DNA from: Oscillospiraceae bacterium
GTDB lineage: Bacteria > Bacillota > Clostridia > Oscillospirales > Acutalibacteraceae
Direction: 5' to 3'
DNA length: 40,779 bases
Assembly (NCBI GenBank): GCA_902772935.1
Contig: CACYCR010000009.1
Span: forward strand, 1-40,779
Shown: positions 1 through 7,731 of the stretch, in pieces
Position numbering within the stretch: position 1 is the first letter of the stretch
Layout of the letters: each line of letters opens with the position of its first letter
Translations under genes and position numbers: made by a program
The notes under the pieces: generated by a model
The model's database searches: none
The model's input: the letters and a program-made list of their open reading frames with translations, nothing else
What the model was told of the DNA's origin: nothing

Positions 1-1
1 A

Positions 2-91
2 ATGCCCGACTTGAACGCTGCAACCATCGAGACCGCGATGAGCATGATCGCCGGTACCTGCCGCAGCATGGGCGTTGTTGTCGCTGACTGA
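2..91 (+). CDS. rplK: 50S ribosomal protein L11, C-terminal end (partial)
   Basis: An open frame enters from the window edge and ends in TGA at 89-91. The 29 visible residues (MPDLNAA...GVVVAD) match the C-terminal end of L11, where a KMPDLNA motif precedes the last helix that contacts the 23S rRNA GTPase centre. It is followed after 52 bp by rplA, the universal bacterial order. The visible ATG at position 2 is an internal methionine, not the start; the true start lies upstream of the window. The identity rests on a short fragment plus gene order, which together are convincing. Confidence 0.88.
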   Translation: MPDLNAATIETAMSMIAGTCRSMGVVVAD

Positions 92-143
92 GTTTGAGGG
101 TGGGAGGAACAATCCGATAACCACTCTATAGGAGGATGAATTT

Positions 144-851
144 ATGAAACACGGTAAAAAGTATGTTGAAAGCGCAAAGCTTTATGACAAGGCAAATCTG
201 TATGATCCCGCGGAAGCGTTAGATCTTTCCATCAAAACCGCAACCGCAAAATTCGACGAAACCATCGAAGCGCACATTCGTCTGGGCGTTGACTCCCGTC
301 ACGCAGACCAGCAGGTCCGCGGCGCGGTCGTCCTGCCGAACGGCACCGGTAAAAATGTCCGCGTTGCTGTTTTCGCAAAAGGCGATGATGCGAAGGCTGC
401 AGAAGCTGCAGGCGCAGACGTTGTCGGCGCGGAAGATCTCGTGCAGCGCATTCAGGGCGAAGGCTGGATGGAATTTGACGTTGCGATCGCGACCCCGAAC
501 ATGATGGGTCTCGTCGGTCGTCTCGGTAAACTCCTCGGTCCCCGTGGCTTGATGCCGTCTCCGAAGGCCGGCACCGTCACGCCGAACGTTGCGCAGGCAG
601 TTACTGACGCAAAGGCCGGTAAGATTGAGTACCGTCTTGACAAGACCAACATCATCCACTGCCCGATCGGCAAAGCGTCCTTCGGCGTTGATAAGCTGAA
701 CGAGAACTTCACAACGCTCCTTGACGCAATCATCAAGGCGAAGCCCGCCGCAGCAAAGGGTCAGTACATCCGCTCCTGCGTTGTCGCTTCCACGATGGGC
801 CCCGGCATCCGCATCAACCCGAACAAGGTTGGTTCTGCCGCTCAGGAATAA
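144..851 (+). CDS. rplA: 50S ribosomal protein L1
   Basis: The 235-residue protein has the standard bacterial L1 length and its signature blocks: [10 protein letters not shown] at the N-terminus, the central [16 protein letters not shown] loop (about residues 130-147) that contacts 23S rRNA, and a C-terminal STMGPGIRI strand. L1 forms the mobile stalk at the ribosomal E site; in other bacteria it also represses translation of its own L11-L1 message. The ATG at 144 is preceded by GGAGG at 131-135. It follows rplK by 52 bp and is probably cotranscribed with it. A strong promoter lies just downstream for rplJ-rplL. Confidence 0.97.
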   Translation: MKHGKKYVESAKLYDKANLYDPAEALDLSIKTATAKFDETIEAHIRLGVDSRHADQQVRGAVVLPNGTGKNVRVAVFAKGDDAKAAEAAGADVVGAEDLVQRIQGEGWMEFDVAIATPNMMGLVGRLGKLLGPRGLMPSPKAGTVTPNVAQAVTDAKAGKIEYRLDKTNIIHCPIGKASFGVDKLNENFTTLLDAIIKAKPAAAKGQYIRSCVVASTMGPGIRINPNKVGSAAQE

Positions 852-875
852 TTTCAATTATTCCGAAAAAAGTAC

Positions 876-904
876 TTGACACGAAGACATTCGTGCGGTA
901 TAAT
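876..904 (+). promoter_or_regulatory. Promoter of the rplJ-rplL unit
   Basis: A perfect consensus sigma-A promoter: TTGACA at 876-881, a 17-bp spacer and TATAAT at 899-904, starting 25 bp after the rplA stop. It allows rplJ and rplL to be transcribed apart from rplK-rplA. The predicted start is near 911, giving a leader of about 180 nt. Confidence 0.85.
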
Positions 905-910
905 ATCAGA

Positions 911-1075
911 GTTCTTTATAAGAATTGGCTGTCCCAAAGACAGCAGGTGTTTCGACTGAAAGGCTTCTGCCGCCTGCCGAGGATGCAGCATACAATCCGA
1001 CAAATGGAATTTGTGTGCCCTTTCCCGGTTTGGTGAAAGGGCACTTTTATTTGAAACCCAATGAAAATTTTACAT
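911..1075 (+). ncRNA. L10 leader (ribosomal protein L10-L12 autoregulatory element)
   Basis: This is the untranslated leader between the promoter at 876-904 and rplJ. It sits where the Bacillota L10 leader occurs and has the expected makeup: a paired region (GGCTGTCCC and ACAGCAGG segments from about 926) and then a strong terminator-like hairpin. The known mechanism is binding of the L10(L12)4 complex to a kink-turn in the leader, favouring the terminator and so limiting expression of its own operon. I identify it by position and hairpin order, not by covariance scoring. Confidence 0.72.
1015..1049 (+). terminator. Attenuator hairpin in the L10 leader
   Basis: The arms GTGCCCTTTC (1015-1024) and GAAAGGGCAC (1035-1044) are perfectly complementary over 10 bp with a 10-nt loop, followed by TTTTA. 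It lies 31 bp upstream of the rplJ RBS, so it would end transcription before rplJ when formed. Confidence 0.8.
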
Positions 1076-1089
1076 GGAGGTGAATTCAT

Positions 1090-1632
1090 TTGCCAAGTGC
1101 TAAGGTTTTGGAACAGAAGAAGCAGGTCGTCGCAGAACTTGTGGAACGTCTGAATGCTTCCTGCGCCGGCGTCATCGTCGACTACAAGGGCATCACCGTA
1201 ACAGACGATACCGCGCTGCGTAAAGAGCTGCGTGAGGCCGGTGTGGAATACACCGTCGTGAAAAACACGCTGCTGCGTCTCGCGATTGCTTCGACAGAAC
1301 TGAACGGTCTTGAGACTGTTCTCGACGGTACCACCGCCATTGCAACAAGCGCAGATGATTACGTCGCTGCTGCCCGCATTCTGAGCAAATTTGCGGACAC
1401 TCACAAGAATTTTACAATCAAAAACGGTTTCCTCGATGGCGAAGTCATCGACACCACCAAGATTGCCGGCCTTGCAAAGCTGCCGCCGAGAGATGTTCTT
1501 CTCGCGCAGGTTCTCGGTGCATTCCAGGCGCCGATTTCCGCTTTCGCCCGCGCAATCCAGGCCATCGTCGACAAGGATGGCGAAGCGCCCGCGGAAGAAG
1601 CTGCTGCTGAAGAAGCTCCCGCAGAAGCGTAA
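1090..1632 (+). CDS. rplJ: 50S ribosomal protein L10 (TTG start)
   Basis: The 180-residue protein has the L10 pattern: an RNA-binding N-terminal domain ([13 protein letters not shown], then VDYKGITV and [10 protein letters not shown] near residues 27-62), a hinge, and the C-terminal helix with an acidic Ala/Glu-rich tail (about 163-180) on which L7/L12 dimers assemble. The start is TTG at 1090, chosen because GGAGGT (1076-1081) lies 8 nt before it and no in-frame ATG fits the family N-terminus. L10 anchors the L12 stalk, which recruits translation GTPases. The tail is close to Ala/Glu low complexity, as is common in clostridial L10. Its mRNA leader is the L10 leader described above. Confidence 0.95.
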   Translation: MPSAKVLEQKKQVVAELVERLNASCAGVIVDYKGITVTDDTALRKELREAGVEYTVVKNTLLRLAIASTELNGLETVLDGTTAIATSADDYVAAARILSKFADTHKNFTIKNGFLDGEVIDTTKIAGLAKLPPRDVLLAQVLGAFQAPISAFARAIQAIVDKDGEAPAEEAAAEEAPAEA

Positions 1633-1673
1633 CCAAATCAAAATTTATTCAAACTAATTTGGAGGTAACTACC

Positions 1674-2051
1674 ATGGCATCTGAGAAAATTACTGCGATC
1701 ATTGAAGAACTGAAAACCCTGACCGTGCTTGAGCTCTCCGAGCTTGTTCACGCTGTTGAGGACGAATTCGGCGTTTCCGCCGCTGCTGCTGTTGTCGCTG
1801 CCGGCCCGGTTGAGGCTGCTGGCGCTGCTGCTGAAGAAAAGACCGACTTCGATCTTGAGCTGACTGAAATCGGCGCAAACAAGATCGCTGTCATCAAGGC
1901 TGTCCGCGAACTGACCGGTCTCGGCCTGAAGGAAGCGAAAGAAGCTGTTGACGGCGCACCGAAGGTCATCAAGGAAGCGATGAGCAAGGACGACGCTGAA
2001 GCTGCAAAGGCAAAGCTCGAAGAAGCCGGCGCAAAGGTCACCCTGAAATAA
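1674..2051 (+). CDS. rplL: 50S ribosomal protein L7/L12
   Basis: The 125-residue protein begins [25 protein letters not shown], the dimerisation domain, has an Ala-rich hinge (about residues 38-55), and ends with the C-terminal factor-binding domain including the conserved [16 protein letters not shown] segment (about 84-99). The ATG at 1674 is chosen over an in-frame TTG at 1659 because GGAGGT (1661-1666) sits 7 nt before it and the sequence then matches the family. Four or six copies of L12 on L10 stimulate elongation-factor GTPases. It ends the ribosomal cluster here: a strong terminator follows, and the usual next gene, rpoB, is absent. Confidence 0.97.
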   Translation: MASEKITAIIEELKTLTVLELSELVHAVEDEFGVSAAAAVVAAGPVEAAGAAAEEKTDFDLELTEIGANKIAVIKAVRELTGLGLKEAKEAVDGAPKVIKEAMSKDDAEAAKAKLEEAGAKVTLK

Positions 2052-2069
2052 GTTTATTTCAAAAACGAA

Positions 2070-2096
2070 AGCAGTCGAGAAATCGGCTGCTTTTTT
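2070..2096 (+). terminator. Terminator after rplL
   Basis: The arms AGCAGTCGA and TCGGCTGCT (2070-2091) pair over 9 bp, with one G-U pair, around a GAAA tetraloop. Six T residues end at 2096. It ends transcription of the ribosomal cluster. Confidence 0.88.
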
Positions 2097-2105
2097 CATA
2101 AGGTC

Positions 2106-2134
2106 TTGACAAACGCAGCGGAGTTTTATACAAT
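2106..2134 (+). promoter_or_regulatory. Promoter of the secreted phosphatase gene
   Basis: TTGACA at 2106-2111, a 17-bp spacer and TACAAT at 2129-2134. It starts 10 bp after the rplL terminator, and the predicted transcript reaches the 2170 ATG after about 30 nt. Confidence 0.7.
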
Positions 2135-2169
2135 GGACTGCAGAAATGAAAAGAGAGAAGGACGTCAGT

Positions 2170-3225
2170 ATGAAAATAATTCTTTCCGTTTTGTTGTCTG
2201 CAATGTTGCTCTTACTGTGTGCCGCACCGGCAGCGGCGGAAGATGCGTCGCAGAGCTTCGGCGCGTATGGACATATTTTCATCATCGGCGTTGACGGCGC
2301 AGGCGCAGCCTTTGACAAGGTGGATTCCCCGTGCTTCGATCAGATTTTCGGCGAATTTGCTTTTCGCCATGATGCGCACACGGAAGAGATTACGATCAGC
2401 GCACAGAACTGGGGATCCATTCTGACTGGCGTGGATTGTCAGACACACGGCTTTACCAATGGTGGCATCAGCTCGACGGAGCGCGGTTCGGATTCCGGCA
2501 ATCAGACGATCTTCTATTATGCGCGGCAGGCGATGCCGACAGCGAAGTTGGTGTCCTTCAACAACTGGGATGCGATTAACCACGGCTTGATTGAAAATGA
2601 TATAGCTGTTGAAAAGTATCATTACAGCACAGATCCGCAGGTGACGGATGCGGTGGTTGATTATCTTGCGGCGGGAAATGCGCCGTCGATGATGTTTGTT
2701 CAATTGGACAATGTGGATCATGCTGCGCATGCCTACGGTGGGTTCAGTCAGGCATATTACGACGCAGTAAGAACCGCGGATTATCTGGTCGGTCGCATAT
2801 ATAACGCGATTGTTGCGCAGGGACTGATGGAAAACGGTCTGTTTATCCTGGTTGCCGATCACGGCGAGACAACGAACGGCCACGGCGGTACAACCAAAGA
2901 AGAAAGCTCTGCGGTCCTTGCGGTTGCCGGCCGTACCGTCAGCAAAACCGTTTTGAACGAATCAGTACAGAACAGAGACGTTGCCGCGATCGCTTTGTAT
3001 GCCCTTGGCATTGCAGAGCCGTCACAGTTTATTGCCGTGGTACCGGAAGGGCTGTTCGGCGCACTGCGCACGGATGTTTCATTTTCTTTGATTCCGGCAG
3101 AAGCATCGGAGATAGAGCCGGATGATGCTGCACAGAATCCGGAGAAGACCTCAACAAGCTTCTGGGCGCGTATCAAAGCGTTTTTCAAAAAGATACTGGA
3201 CTTTTTCAAGAATCTGTTTAACTAA
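2170..3225 (+). CDS. Secreted alkaline-phosphatase-superfamily phosphodiesterase/phosphatase with amphipathic tail
   Basis: A 351-residue protein. Residues 1-22 form a signal peptide with a hydrophobic core and an AAPAAAE cleavage region. The body has the alkaline phosphatase/nucleotide pyrophosphatase fold: HIFIIGVDGAG (about 38-48) provides the first metal Asp, VQLDNVDHAAH (about 180-190) a D-x-x-H pair, and ADHGETTNGHGG (about 230-241) the DHG metal site and a distal His. The usual Ser/Thr nucleophile is not clear; NWGSILTG (about 80-87) is the likely place. The substrate is unknown, but a phosphodiester or phosphomonoester outside the membrane is expected. The last 22 residues (SFWARIKAFFKKILDFFKNLFN) form an amphipathic FF-rich helix that may hold it at the membrane; see findings. 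The start at 2170, not 2146, is supported by AAGGA at 2158-2162 and the signal peptide. Confidence 0.8.
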   Translation: MKIILSVLLSAMLLLLCAAPAAAEDASQSFGAYGHIFIIGVDGAGAAFDKVDSPCFDQIFGEFAFRHDAHTEEITISAQNWGSILTGVDCQTHGFTNGGISSTERGSDSGNQTIFYYARQAMPTAKLVSFNNWDAINHGLIENDIAVEKYHYSTDPQVTDAVVDYLAAGNAPSMMFVQLDNVDHAAHAYGGFSQAYYDAVRTADYLVGRIYNAIVAQGLMENGLFILVADHGETTNGHGGTTKEESSAVLAVAGRTVSKTVLNESVQNRDVAAIALYALGIAEPSQFIAVVPEGLFGALRTDVSFSLIPAEASEIEPDDAAQNPEKTSTSFWARIKAFFKKILDFFKNLFN

Positions 3226-3244
3226 ATACCATAAATAATAATCA

Positions 3245-3270
3245 GCCCCGCACGTCTGTGCGGGGCGTTT
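3245..3270. terminator. Terminator between convergent genes
   Basis: The arms GCCCCGCAC (3245-3253) and GTGCGGGGC (3258-3266) form a perfect 9-bp GC-rich stem with a 4-nt loop. A short T run (GTTT) follows on the plus strand, and ATTATTATTT on the minus strand. It lies between the 2170 gene and the minus-strand zinc-ribbon gene and probably serves both. Confidence 0.7.
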
Positions 3271-3273
3271 GCG

Positions 3274-4170
3274 TTATTGAAAGCATCTTGAACACGGCGT
3301 ATACCCTTGCGCTTTTGCGTCGGAAAGGGAGATTGCGATCTTGGAATGGCTGAGATAGGAACAGCCGCTGCGGTGATACTTGGTGCCGCTGTTCGTGACA
3401 TAGACCGTGTCACCGCTTGCCGGCGGGGCGGGTGCTGCTGTTGTCGGCTGCGTGGTTGACGGCGCTGTCACCGGCGGCTGAACCGAAGTTGCCGGTGTCG
3501 GTGCGGTCGTTTCTGTCGGCACTGTGGAATCGACAATGATCTCTTCGGTCGGCATGCTGCCTGCAGGCTCTGTCAGGGGCGCAGTCGTTGGGACAACCGT
3601 TGGTTGCGCAGGCGGTTCTGTTGCCGGCGGTGCAGGTGATGCTGACGGTATATACACATAATGTCCGTCCGGGTCGCGGTAGATGGTGCCGAGGATTGCT
3701 GCGATGTTGCCGTCTTCGTTGAGTGTGCCGTACAGAATCGGGGAGAGGTTTTTGCGGAAAAAGACCAATCCGGTGTCATCCGTCAGGTACATCGTGAAGT
3801 AATCGCAGTCATCACGCAGAACGGATGTGCAAAACGCCGCAAATGCGTTGTCGTCCATGGCTTTCAGCGTCTGTGCGTCGGTACGCAGGAAGCCGCGCGT
3901 CGCAACTTGTTCATCTTCGTGAAAAACAAAGGTGATGCGTGTCGGCAGGTCAACGGTTTCCGTCATCGCGTCGGATGCTGCCGTTTGTGTCCCGACTGTG
4001 CCGAGACGGTATCCGGCAAACAGACAGCCGCAGAGCAGCAGGAATCCGATCACCAGAACCAGCGGCGCCAGGGCGCGCGGCCGTTTCTTTTCCGGTTCGG
4101 TCGGCTCGCCGCAGACCGGGCAAGCGCGTACGCCCGGCTCCAGTTCCAGCCCACATTGCTTGCAGATCAT
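3274..4170 (-). CDS. Zinc-ribbon membrane protein with Pro/Thr-rich linker and C-terminal Cys/His domain
   Basis: The 298-residue protein begins with a zinc ribbon (MICKQCG...CPVCGEP, two CxxC pairs, about residues 3-21) and a basic segment. One membrane helix follows (APLVLVIGFLLLCGCLFAGY, about 35-54), then a roughly 120-residue globular region and a long Pro/Thr/Ala linker (about 175-250). The C-terminal module (VYVTNSGTKYHRSGCSYL...YTPCSRC) is the small Cys/His domain often found at the ends of clostridial secreted proteins and nucleases. The ribbon would be cytoplasmic and the rest outside the membrane. The start at 4170 overlaps the ABC-F stop as ATGA and has GGAGGC 6 nt upstream, so the two are translationally coupled. 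Function is unknown; the architecture suggests a sensor or envelope protein. Confidence 0.72.
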   Translation of the reverse strand: MICKQCGLELEPGVRACPVCGEPTEPEKKRPRALAPLVLVIGFLLLCGCLFAGYRLGTVGTQTAASDAMTETVDLPTRITFVFHEDEQVATRGFLRTDAQTLKAMDDNAFAAFCTSVLRDDCDYFTMYLTDDTGLVFFRKNLSPILYGTLNEDGNIAAILGTIYRDPDGHYVYIPSASPAPPATEPPAQPTVVPTTAPLTEPAGSMPTEEIIVDSTVPTETTAPTPATSVQPPVTAPSTTQPTTAAPAPPASGDTVYVTNSGTKYHRSGCSYLSHSKIAISLSDAKAQGYTPCSRCFQ

Positions 4171-6092
4171 GACGACGCCTCCGTTTCCAGAAGCGTTTCC
4201 AGCGTTTCGCTTTCGCTTTGCCATTCCTCCATCAGCGCTTCCTGCCGATGCAGCGCATCCTCCAGTGCCTGCGTCAGGGAGAGAATCTGCGCATAATCGG
4301 CAGCAGTTTCCGGCGTGTTGATCTGCCGTTGCAGGTTCTCAATCGTCCGGTCGATTTCATCGATTTGTGCCTCCAGCCGACCGATCTTGCCCTTTGTGCG
4401 CCGAATCAGGCTGTCGCGCTCCTTTTGTATTTTATAGCTGTTTTCTTTCGGCGGCGCTTTTTGCACTTTGACTGTCGGCGTCGCAGGGAACATATTGCAG
4501 AAGTCGTCGTAATTGCCGGGGCAACTGTCGATGCCGTCCTGCCGCAGCCGCAGAACGCGGGTGGCGAGACGGTTAATGAAATAGCGGTCATGCGAGACGA
4601 CGAGCATGGTACCGTCAAAGGTGTCGAACGCGTCCTCCAGCGCCTCGCGAGATTGGATATCCAGATGGTTGGTCGGTTCGTCAAGCACCAGAAAATTTGC
4701 GCCGGAAAGCATCAGCTTAAGCAGGGCGACACGCGCTTTTTCGCCGCCGGAGAGGGCGTGCATATTTTTGAATACGTCTTCGCCTTTGAACAAAAATGCT
4801 GCGAGCGCACGGCGGACTTCGACTTCTTTCATTTTCCGAAAGCTGTCCCAGACCTCGTCCAGCACAGTCTTTTCACTGCCGGACAGCTCGGCGAGCGTCT
4901 GATCAAAATAACCGATCTTGACATTGACACCGAGCGTGATCTTACCGCTGTCCCGGCGCAGTTTGCCGAGCAGCAGCTTGAGCAGGGTGGATTTGCCGCA
5001 GCCGTTCGCTCCGGTCAGAAAGACCCGCTCGCCGCGCCGCAGGTACAAATCCACGTTTTCAAACAGCGGTGCGCTGCCGAAGGCTTTGGAAAGATCGCTT
5101 GCAATCAGCACATCGTTGCCGCTGACCAGCGCGGTTTCAAAACGAAAGCGGATGGCGTCTGCATCCTGTTCGGGCGCTTCCAGGCCCTCTTTCAGGCGGT
5201 CGACACTTTTTTGCTTGGAGGCGATCGTTTTGTAATTGCGTTCGCGGTTGAACCGGCGTTGCTGTTCCATGATGCCTTCGATGCGTTGGATTTCCTTCAT
5301 CGTGCCGGCATATACGCGCTCCTGCGCCTTGATGCGTTCGGCGCGAAGTGCGGCATAACGGGAATAGTTGCCGTCTGCGGCGAAGAGTTTTCCGTTTTCC
5401 AAGGAGAATGTGCGGTTTGTCACTTTGTCCAGAAAGTAGCGGTCATGGGAAATGACGATAATGCTGCCGGGAAAATCACTGATAAAGTCCTGCAGCCAAT
5501 CGATACTCGGCATATCAAGATGATTCGTCGGCTCGTCAAGCAGCAGAAGATTTGCTCCCGAAAGCAGAAGCTTTGCGAGAGAAACCTTGGAGCGTTGTCC
5601 GCCGGAGAGCAGTGCGCAGGGGAGACTGAAGTCCTCTTCTTTAAAACCGAGGCCGAGCAGCGCAGACCGCGCACGGCTGCGGTAAGTGAAGCCGTCGTGC
5701 CGCTCAATGCGTTCCTGCAGCTCCTGCTGCCGCAAAGTCAATGCCGACAAATCGCCGGCGCGACGGTCAATTTGCTTTGCGATGTTCTCTAACTCCCGCT
5801 CTGCATCGATCACGTCACGGTACACCGTCAGCAGTTCATCGTACATGGTGCGGTCACTTTCGGCGCAGGCGTGCTGTTCCATGTAGCCGATGACGGTGTC
5901 TTTCCCGATGGAAATCGTGCCGTCGGTCGGCAGATATTCTTTTGTGAACAGCCGGAACAAGGTTGTCTTCCCGGCGCCGTTGACGCCGATGAGACCGATC
6001 TTGTCTTTTTCACCGACGCTGAAACTGACACCGGAAAAGACCGTGTTGTCGCCGAAAGAAACGGATAGATCGAATCCGCTGACAAGCGCCAT
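4167..6092 (-). CDS. ABC-F family ATPase (translation factor/ribosome protection type)
   Basis: A 641-residue soluble protein with two ABC domains and no membrane segment. Domain 1 has Walker A GVNGAGKTT (about 36-44), signature LSGGQRSK and Walker B LLLLDEPTNHLD. Domain 2 has GANGCGKST, LSGGEKAR and FLVLDEPTNHLD. Between them is the basic linker (about 240-310, RRFNRERNYKTIASKQ) that in ABC-F proteins reaches the peptidyl-transferase centre. A C-terminal coiled coil (about 550-640) resembles Uup/YdiF. Such proteins act on ribosomes with a peptidyl-tRNA; whether this one gives antibiotic resistance cannot be told from sequence. The ATG at 6092 has AAGGAGG 8 nt upstream. It is coupled to the zinc-ribbon gene downstream. 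Confidence 0.93.
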   Translation of the reverse strand: MALVSGFDLSVSFGDNTVFSGVSFSVGEKDKIGLIGVNGAGKTTLFRLFTKEYLPTDGTISIGKDTVIGYMEQHACAESDRTMYDELLTVYRDVIDAERELENIAKQIDRRAGDLSALTLRQQELQERIERHDGFTYRSRARSALLGLGFKEEDFSLPCALLSGGQRSKVSLAKLLLSGANLLLLDEPTNHLDMPSIDWLQDFISDFPGSIIVISHDRYFLDKVTNRTFSLENGKLFAADGNYSRYAALRAERIKAQERVYAGTMKEIQRIEGIMEQQRRFNRERNYKTIASKQKSVDRLKEGLEAPEQDADAIRFRFETALVSGNDVLIASDLSKAFGSAPLFENVDLYLRRGERVFLTGANGCGKSTLLKLLLGKLRRDSGKITLGVNVKIGYFDQTLAELSGSEKTVLDEVWDSFRKMKEVEVRRALAAFLFKGEDVFKNMHALSGGEKARVALLKLMLSGANFLVLDEPTNHLDIQSREALEDAFDTFDGTMLVVSHDRYFINRLATRVLRLRQDGIDSCPGNYDDFCNMFPATPTVKVQKAPPKENSYKIQKERDSLIRRTKGKIGRLEAQIDEIDRTIENLQRQINTPETAADYAQILSLTQALEDALHRQEALMEEWQSESETLETLLETEASS

Positions 6093-6128
6093 GCTGTTTT
6101 CCTCCTTTGTCTTGGTGTCATACCGCAT

Positions 6129-6157
6129 ATTTTACCCCATTCTTTGTAAAGTTGCAA
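6129..6157 (-). promoter_or_regulatory. Promoter of the ABC-F/zinc-ribbon operon
   Basis: On the minus strand, TTGCAA (6157-6152), a 17-bp spacer and TAAAAT (6134-6129). It begins 37 bp before the ABC-F start codon. The leader is short, with no room for a long attenuator. Confidence 0.65.
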
Positions 6158-6208
6158 GGTTTTGACAAGATTTTTATGAAGGAAATCCATTTTTATGCAG
6201 TGTTTCTC

Positions 6209-6237
6209 TTGTAAAAAAGCGCAGATGATGATATAAT
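6209..6237 (+). promoter_or_regulatory. Promoter of the 6297 zinc-ribbon gene
   Basis: TTGTAA at 6209-6214, a 17-bp spacer and TATAAT at 6232-6237, about 60 bp before the ATG at 6297. With the ABC-F promoter on the other strand it forms a divergent promoter region at 6129-6237. Confidence 0.65.
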
Positions 6238-6296
6238 GAACAAAATACTGTTCAAAGAGACCGTGATTGCTTCATGTCTTGAATGGAGGATTTGAA

Positions 6297-6719
6297 ATGA
6301 TTTGTAAATATTGCGGCAACGAATTAGACGATAACGCAGAACTTTGCTTCATTTGCGGTCACAAAGTCGACCCCGTGCAGCAGGAACCTGAATTGGTGAC
6401 GGATGATCCCACGGCGTATCTTTTGGATGATGCCAAGGATGCCTCGAAGGAACAACCGGACGTTTCGGCAGACGCGCCGTCTGCAGGATTGACGCCGACA
6501 TCCTCCGAAGTGGTGATCAACAAACCGGTCAAAGCCGGTAAATTTGCACGCTTTGTCAGCTTTTTGTTTGCACTGATCGGTCTGATCATTTATGCGGTCA
6601 AAAAGAAAAACGGCGAAGAGGCAAAGGCAAACTCCATTGCAAATGCCATTGGCGTCGGTCTTTGCGTCAAAATGACGGCACTCGGCGCTTTCCTGGTCAA
6701 GCTCTTTATGTTCAGTTAA
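6297..6719 (+). CDS. Small zinc-ribbon membrane protein
   Basis: The 140-residue protein opens with MICKYCG...CFICGHKV, a zinc ribbon with two CxxC pairs (residues 3-20). An acidic low-complexity region follows (about 21-75). The C-terminal half has two hydrophobic segments (FVSFLFALIGLIIYAV, about 84-99, and GVGLCVKMTALGAFLVKLFMF, about 118-139). The ATG at 6297 is preceded by GGAGGA at 6285-6290. The N-terminal ribbon is closely similar to that of the minus-strand gene ending the ABC-F operon next door, so the two may share a common partner. No enzymatic motif is present. This kind of ribbon-plus-membrane protein is common and uncharacterised in clostridia. Confidence 0.72.
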   Translation: MICKYCGNELDDNAELCFICGHKVDPVQQEPELVTDDPTAYLLDDAKDASKEQPDVSADAPSAGLTPTSSEVVINKPVKAGKFARFVSFLFALIGLIIYAVKKKNGEEAKANSIANAIGVGLCVKMTALGAFLVKLFMFS

Positions 6720-6743
6720 ATACAAAGAAAGGCGGACGTATCC

Positions 6744-6953
6744 ATGAAAGAAGTTACAAAAGATATGACGATCGGCGAAGTTCTTGACAACGAACCCGGT
6801 GTGGCTTATTTTTTCCTGCAGGTTGGGATGCATTGTCTCGGCTGCCCCGCTTCCCGCGGTGAAACGGTGGAAGAGGCCTGCATGGTACACGGCGTAGACT
6901 GCAACGATCTGTTGAGCGTTGTGAATGAGTACCTCGCAAACCAAGCGAAGTGA
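6744..6953 (+). CDS. DUF1858 domain protein (hybrid-cluster-protein-associated redox disulfide type)
   Basis: A 69-residue protein that is essentially one DUF1858 domain: TKDMTIGEVLDNEPGVAYFFLQVGMHCLGCPASRGETVEEAC. The conserved CxxC (C32-L-G-C35) is the feature from which the family gets its redox-disulfide name. Members often sit next to hybrid cluster protein genes; none is visible here. It follows the zinc-ribbon gene by 24 bp, with an AAAGGCGG ribosome binding site at 6728-6735, and is followed by a terminator, so it is likely the last gene of that short operon. Its role is unknown; binding of a metal or a redox partner is the family-based guess. Confidence 0.85.
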   Translation: MKEVTKDMTIGEVLDNEPGVAYFFLQVGMHCLGCPASRGETVEEACMVHGVDCNDLLSVVNEYLANQAK

Positions 6954-6967
6954 GATCAATCAAACGC

Positions 6968-7014
6968 AAGCCACCGAAGGCGCCCGGCGGGGTGTCCTGA
7001 AGGTGGCTTTTTTT
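6968..7014 (+). terminator. Terminator after the DUF1858 gene
   Basis: The arms AAGCCACC (6968-6975) and GGTGGCTT (7002-7009) pair perfectly, with a GC-rich internal part (AAGG with TCCT). A run of T follows to 7014. It separates the zinc-ribbon/DUF1858 operon from trmK. Confidence 0.85.
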
Positions 7015-7051
7015 AGAGAGCGACCTGTATGGAAAAGGGAGGCAGCAAAAG

Positions 7052-7729
7052 ATGAAACTGGACGCGCGTTTATCGGCGGTCGCGTCGTTGGTCCGGCAGG
7101 GCAGTGTGGTGGCTGATATCGGCACCGACCATGCCTATCTGCCGGCATATCTGGTGCAGCAGGGAATCTGTCCGCGTGCGATTGCGTCCGATCTGCGGAG
7201 CGGTCCGCTGAACAACGCCCGGACAACGATCGACGCTTGCGGGTTGTCTGACCGCATTGATACGCTGCTGTCGGACGGATTGGATGCGTTGACGCCGGGC
7301 TGCTGTGACGATGTGGTGCTGGCAGGCATGGGCGGTCTGCTGATTGTCGAACTGATTTCCCGCACACCGTGGCTGAAGGATCCTGCCGTGCGTGTGATTG
7401 CACAGCCGATGCGGCACGCGGCGGATGTGCGGCGGTTCTTCTTTGAAAACGGCTTTGCGCTGAAAGAAGAGGTCTGTGCGGCGGATAGCAAACACTGTTA
7501 CTGCGCCATGGCGGCAGAGTACACAGGAAGCCCGGTGGCGTATACACCGGCACAGCCCTATGTCGGTTTGCTGCCGACAATCGGAACGCCGGCGGCTGCA
7601 CGGCTCTTGCAGACGCAGTTTCTGCAGCTGAAAAAGCGGCGGGACGCGCTTTTGCTGACGGGTGATCCGAACGGTGAGGCGGCAGTTCTGACGGCGGTTC
7701 TGAACGATTTTCCGAATGTGGAGGGATAA
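7052..7729 (+). CDS. trmK: tRNA (adenine22-N1)-methyltransferase TrmK
   Basis: The 225-residue protein matches the TrmK/YqfN family: MKLDARLSAVASLV at the start, the SAM-binding motif VADIGTDHAYLP (about residues 20-31), and the family motif VVLAGMGGLLI (about 89-99). The enzyme methylates N1 of A22 in the D-loop of certain tRNAs. The start ATG at 7052 is preceded by GGGAGGC (7037-7043). The next gene, a Nif3-like protein, begins 2 bp after its stop. The trmK-nif3 pairing is conserved in Bacillota, usually after rpoD; here rpoD is not adjacent. Confidence is high from the motifs and the neighbour. Confidence 0.93.
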   Translation: MKLDARLSAVASLVRQGSVVADIGTDHAYLPAYLVQQGICPRAIASDLRSGPLNNARTTIDACGLSDRIDTLLSDGLDALTPGCCDDVVLAGMGGLLIVELISRTPWLKDPAVRVIAQPMRHAADVRRFFFENGFALKEEVCAADSKHCYCAMAAEYTGSPVAYTPAQPYVGLLPTIGTPAAARLLQTQFLQLKKRRDALLLTGDPNGEAAVLTAVLNDFPNVEG

Positions 7730-7731
7730 AA

